Assembly: GCA_019751575.1 (NCBI GenBank)
Contig: JAIENF010000220.1
Span: 1 to 8,180 of the forward strand
Reading direction: 5' to 3'
Length of the DNA: 8,180 bases
Origin: Burkholderiales bacterium
GTDB lineage: Bacteria > Pseudomonadota > Gammaproteobacteria > Burkholderiales > CAIKXV01
Positions 6,525 to 8,180 of the stretch are shown one piece after another; the first letter of the stretch is position 1; each line of letters opens with the position of its first letter. Both the position numbers and the translations under genes were made by a program. Under the pieces are notes generated by a model that searched no databases, was not told where the DNA came from, and saw only the letters and a list, made by a program, of their open reading frames with translations.

Positions 6525-8180
6525 TCAGTTGGCGACCCGCATCACGCCGAACTGCGCGGCCGAACGCTGGTACAGCACGCGGCCGGTCGACCTGTCCTTG
6601 ACCACGAGGTTCAGCACGAGGGTGCGATCGGCGTTCTGCGCCTTGATCTCGAAGTTCCGGCGCAGGTCCACCAGCATCTCGCTCCCGGTCCATCGGCCCA
6701 TCGATGCCACGTCGTGGATCTTGTACATGCGGTAGTCGCTCCCGTTGCGGAGCTCGATCTCGGTGTCCACCGATCCGCTCGACATGCAGGCCTGCAGCGA
6801 CGTCTTCTGCTGGCCGACCGAGCAGCTGAGCTCCGCGATGAATGGAAACTCGACCGCCTTGCGCTTCTCTTCGGCGGCCATCGCCGCCGCGTGGCGGCGG
6901 GCCTCCGCGTCTTCCCGCCGTGCGCGCTCGGTGCGTATCGCCTTGACCGAGGTGCCCCTGGCCGAAGCTTCGCGCTCGTCGGCCGCGAATTGCATCAGTG
7001 CATCGACGTTGTCCCGCGCGCCGGGTTCGAACTGCTCCAGTCGCTTGCGCGCCGCGGCGAACTGCTCTGCGTTCGTGATCCCGAGTTCCTGCAGGCGCGT
7101 GACCTGCGCGGCATCGCGTACGCCGACGCTGTTGCCGAACAGGTAGGCGTTGGCATCCTTGAAGCCGAGGCTGGCTGCATGGACCTGCAGCAGTGCCGCT
7201 TCGTCGAGCGGATCGGGCATCAGCCGTCCGTCGAGCTGGCGGTCACGGTCGATCGCCGCCTTCAGCGTGGCCAGCATCGGGCCATTGCCGAGGACCACGG
7301 TGCAGCGGCCGTCGCGCTTCTGCAGGTCGGCATAGAGCGCATCGACGCTGTCGAATTTCCGGATGCTCGAAGGCTTGCCAGGCTGGAAGCGTGCGAACGA
7401 TTCGCTGCGCATGATCGACTCCAGCGACAGGCCGTTGCGCGGCGCGCCGGCCGCATCGGGCGAGACATGGCAGGCCCGGATGGACGAGCCGCCGACGCTC
7501 AGCGCGCCGTACAGTGCGCCGGCGCCGGTCGCCGGCGAATCGGCCAGCCTGCGCAGCAGGGTGTCCGCGGCCTTCGCGGCCTGCGCGAAGCCCTGCTGCC
7601 GGGTGTCGCGGGCGACGCGATAGTCGCCTATCGGCACCGTGGCGATCTCGTGCAGCTGTCCGGCATCGAGGTTCGCCTTCCACCGGCTCGAAAGCCTGGG
7701 CCCCATCGTCGGGTCGACCAGCATCCTTGGAATCACGTGGGCATCCACGCTGCAGCCCGAACCGCCGAGGTTGATCGATGCGCGGACCGGACGTCCGAAC
7801 CGCTTCTGCAGGGCGATCTCGAAGGCAGTCGCCAGCGTCGCCCAGTAGTCGGCGGAGTCGGATTCCGGGCGCGGCGCGGCCGAGCGCGAGGGAATGCCCG
7901 CCGCGACGGTCGGGGTCGGGCCACTGAACCCGCTGCGCGGAGGTTCGCGCAGGCCGTACTGGCGCGCCGGCGTGAAACGAAGCATCTGATAGAACGACTG
8001 GATGCGCATGTCTCCCAGGCGCGGTTCAGCGGCCGGCCCGCGCGAGCCGAGTTCGCTGAATGCGCTCCACGGGATCTGGATGCCGTCCGCCTTGACCAGT
8101 TCGCCGACGTCGATGCACAGCGCGTCGCCTTGCAGGGACCACTCGCCCGACACGCTGCGGCGCAGGGTCCCGCGCATGTC
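6525..8180 (-). CDS. Protein of unknown function with C-terminal coiled coil and beta-rich domain (5' end beyond window)
   Basis: I do not recognise this family. The frame stays open to the right edge; an ATG at 8177 is probably internal, because the preceding codon is also open and the first residues already look like a beta-rich domain. Numbered from that Met, 550 residues are seen. Residues 1-45 alternate like beta strands. 80-110 is a Pro/Ser-rich linker. 110-240 is mixed alpha/beta with Cys142 and Cys236. 276-310 (FDSVDALYADLQ... VVLGNGPMLATLKAAI) loosely resembles the end of periplasmic amino-acid receptors. 355-395 is helical. 400-440 is a highly charged Arg/Glu/Ala coiled coil. 443-550 is a beta-rich domain with Cys452 and Cys464, ending VLYQRSAAQFGVMRVAN. 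No membrane segment is visible. It is separated from the receptor gene by 338 bp. Confidence 0.8.
   Translation of the reverse strand, partial: DMRGTLRRSVSGEWSLQGDALCIDVGELVKADGIQIPWSAFSELGSRGPAAEPRLGDMRIQSFYQMLRFTPARQYGLREPPRSGFSGPTPTVAAGIPSRSAAPRPESDSADYWATLATAFEIALQKRFGRPVRASINLGGSGCSVDAHVIPRMLVDPTMGPRLSSRWKANLDAGQLHEIATVPIGDYRVARDTRQQGFAQAAKAADTLLRRLADSPATGAGALYGALSVGGSSIRACHVSPDAAGAPRNGLSLESIMRSESFARFQPGKPSSIRKFDSVDALYADLQKRDGRCTVVLGNGPMLATLKAAIDRDRQLDGRLMPDPLDEAALLQVHAASLGFKDANAYLFGNSVGVRDAAQVTRLQELGITNAEQFAAARKRLEQFEPGARDNVDALMQFAADEREASARGTSVKAIRTERARREDAEARRHAAAMAAEEKRKAVEFPFIAELSCSVGQQKTSLQACMSSGSVDTEIELRNGSDYRMYKIHDVASMGRWTGSEMLVDLRRNFEIKAQNADRTLVLNLVVKDRSTGRVLYQRSAAQFGVMRVAN

Overview
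This is a GC-rich chromosomal window from a proteobacterium, most likely a betaproteobacterium (Burkholderiales-like). Three things point there. The order tRNA-Gln, prs, rplY, pth, ychF is the conserved beta/gamma-proteobacterial cluster, in which ispE usually precedes the tRNA. L25 is the long two-domain (CTC) form with an Ala/Lys tail. The accessory part carries a Bug/TctC-type solute receptor, a family strongly expanded in Burkholderiales. The lineage is inferred from gene content and was not tested with a tree.

Positions 1-3774 (+ strand) are housekeeping. They hold tRNA-Gln(UUG), missing its first base at the window edge, with a strong terminator behind it, then prs (PRPP synthase), rplY (ribosomal protein L25), pth (peptidyl-tRNA hydrolase) and ychF (ribosome-associated ATPase). 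Together these supply nucleotide precursors and translation factors. The spacers carry RNA structure: two tandem hairpins between prs and rplY, a terminator-like hairpin just before a pth start that has no Shine-Dalgarno, and a 29-bp perfect inverted repeat between pth and ychF. That repeat includes the pth stop codon and looks like a mobile palindromic (REP/MITE-like) element.

Positions 3764-6186 (- strand) are a two-gene accessory operon converging on ychF with an 11-nt tail-to-tail overlap. It encodes a periplasmic Bug/TctC receptor followed, through a TGATG stop/start junction, by a PrpD-like (2-methylcitrate dehydratase family) enzyme. The pairing suggests uptake and dehydration of a polycarboxylate. 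No TctA/TctB membrane subunits are present, and two residues expected in the PrpD active site are replaced, so the substrate is uncertain.

Positions 6187-6524 are non-coding and probably contain the promoter of that operon. Positions 6525-8180 (- strand) hold the 3' part of a large gene of unknown function that runs off the right edge. No IS element, CRISPR array or phage gene was seen. The least explained items are the palindromic element, the PrpD-like enzyme with altered catalytic positions, and the unknown right-edge protein.
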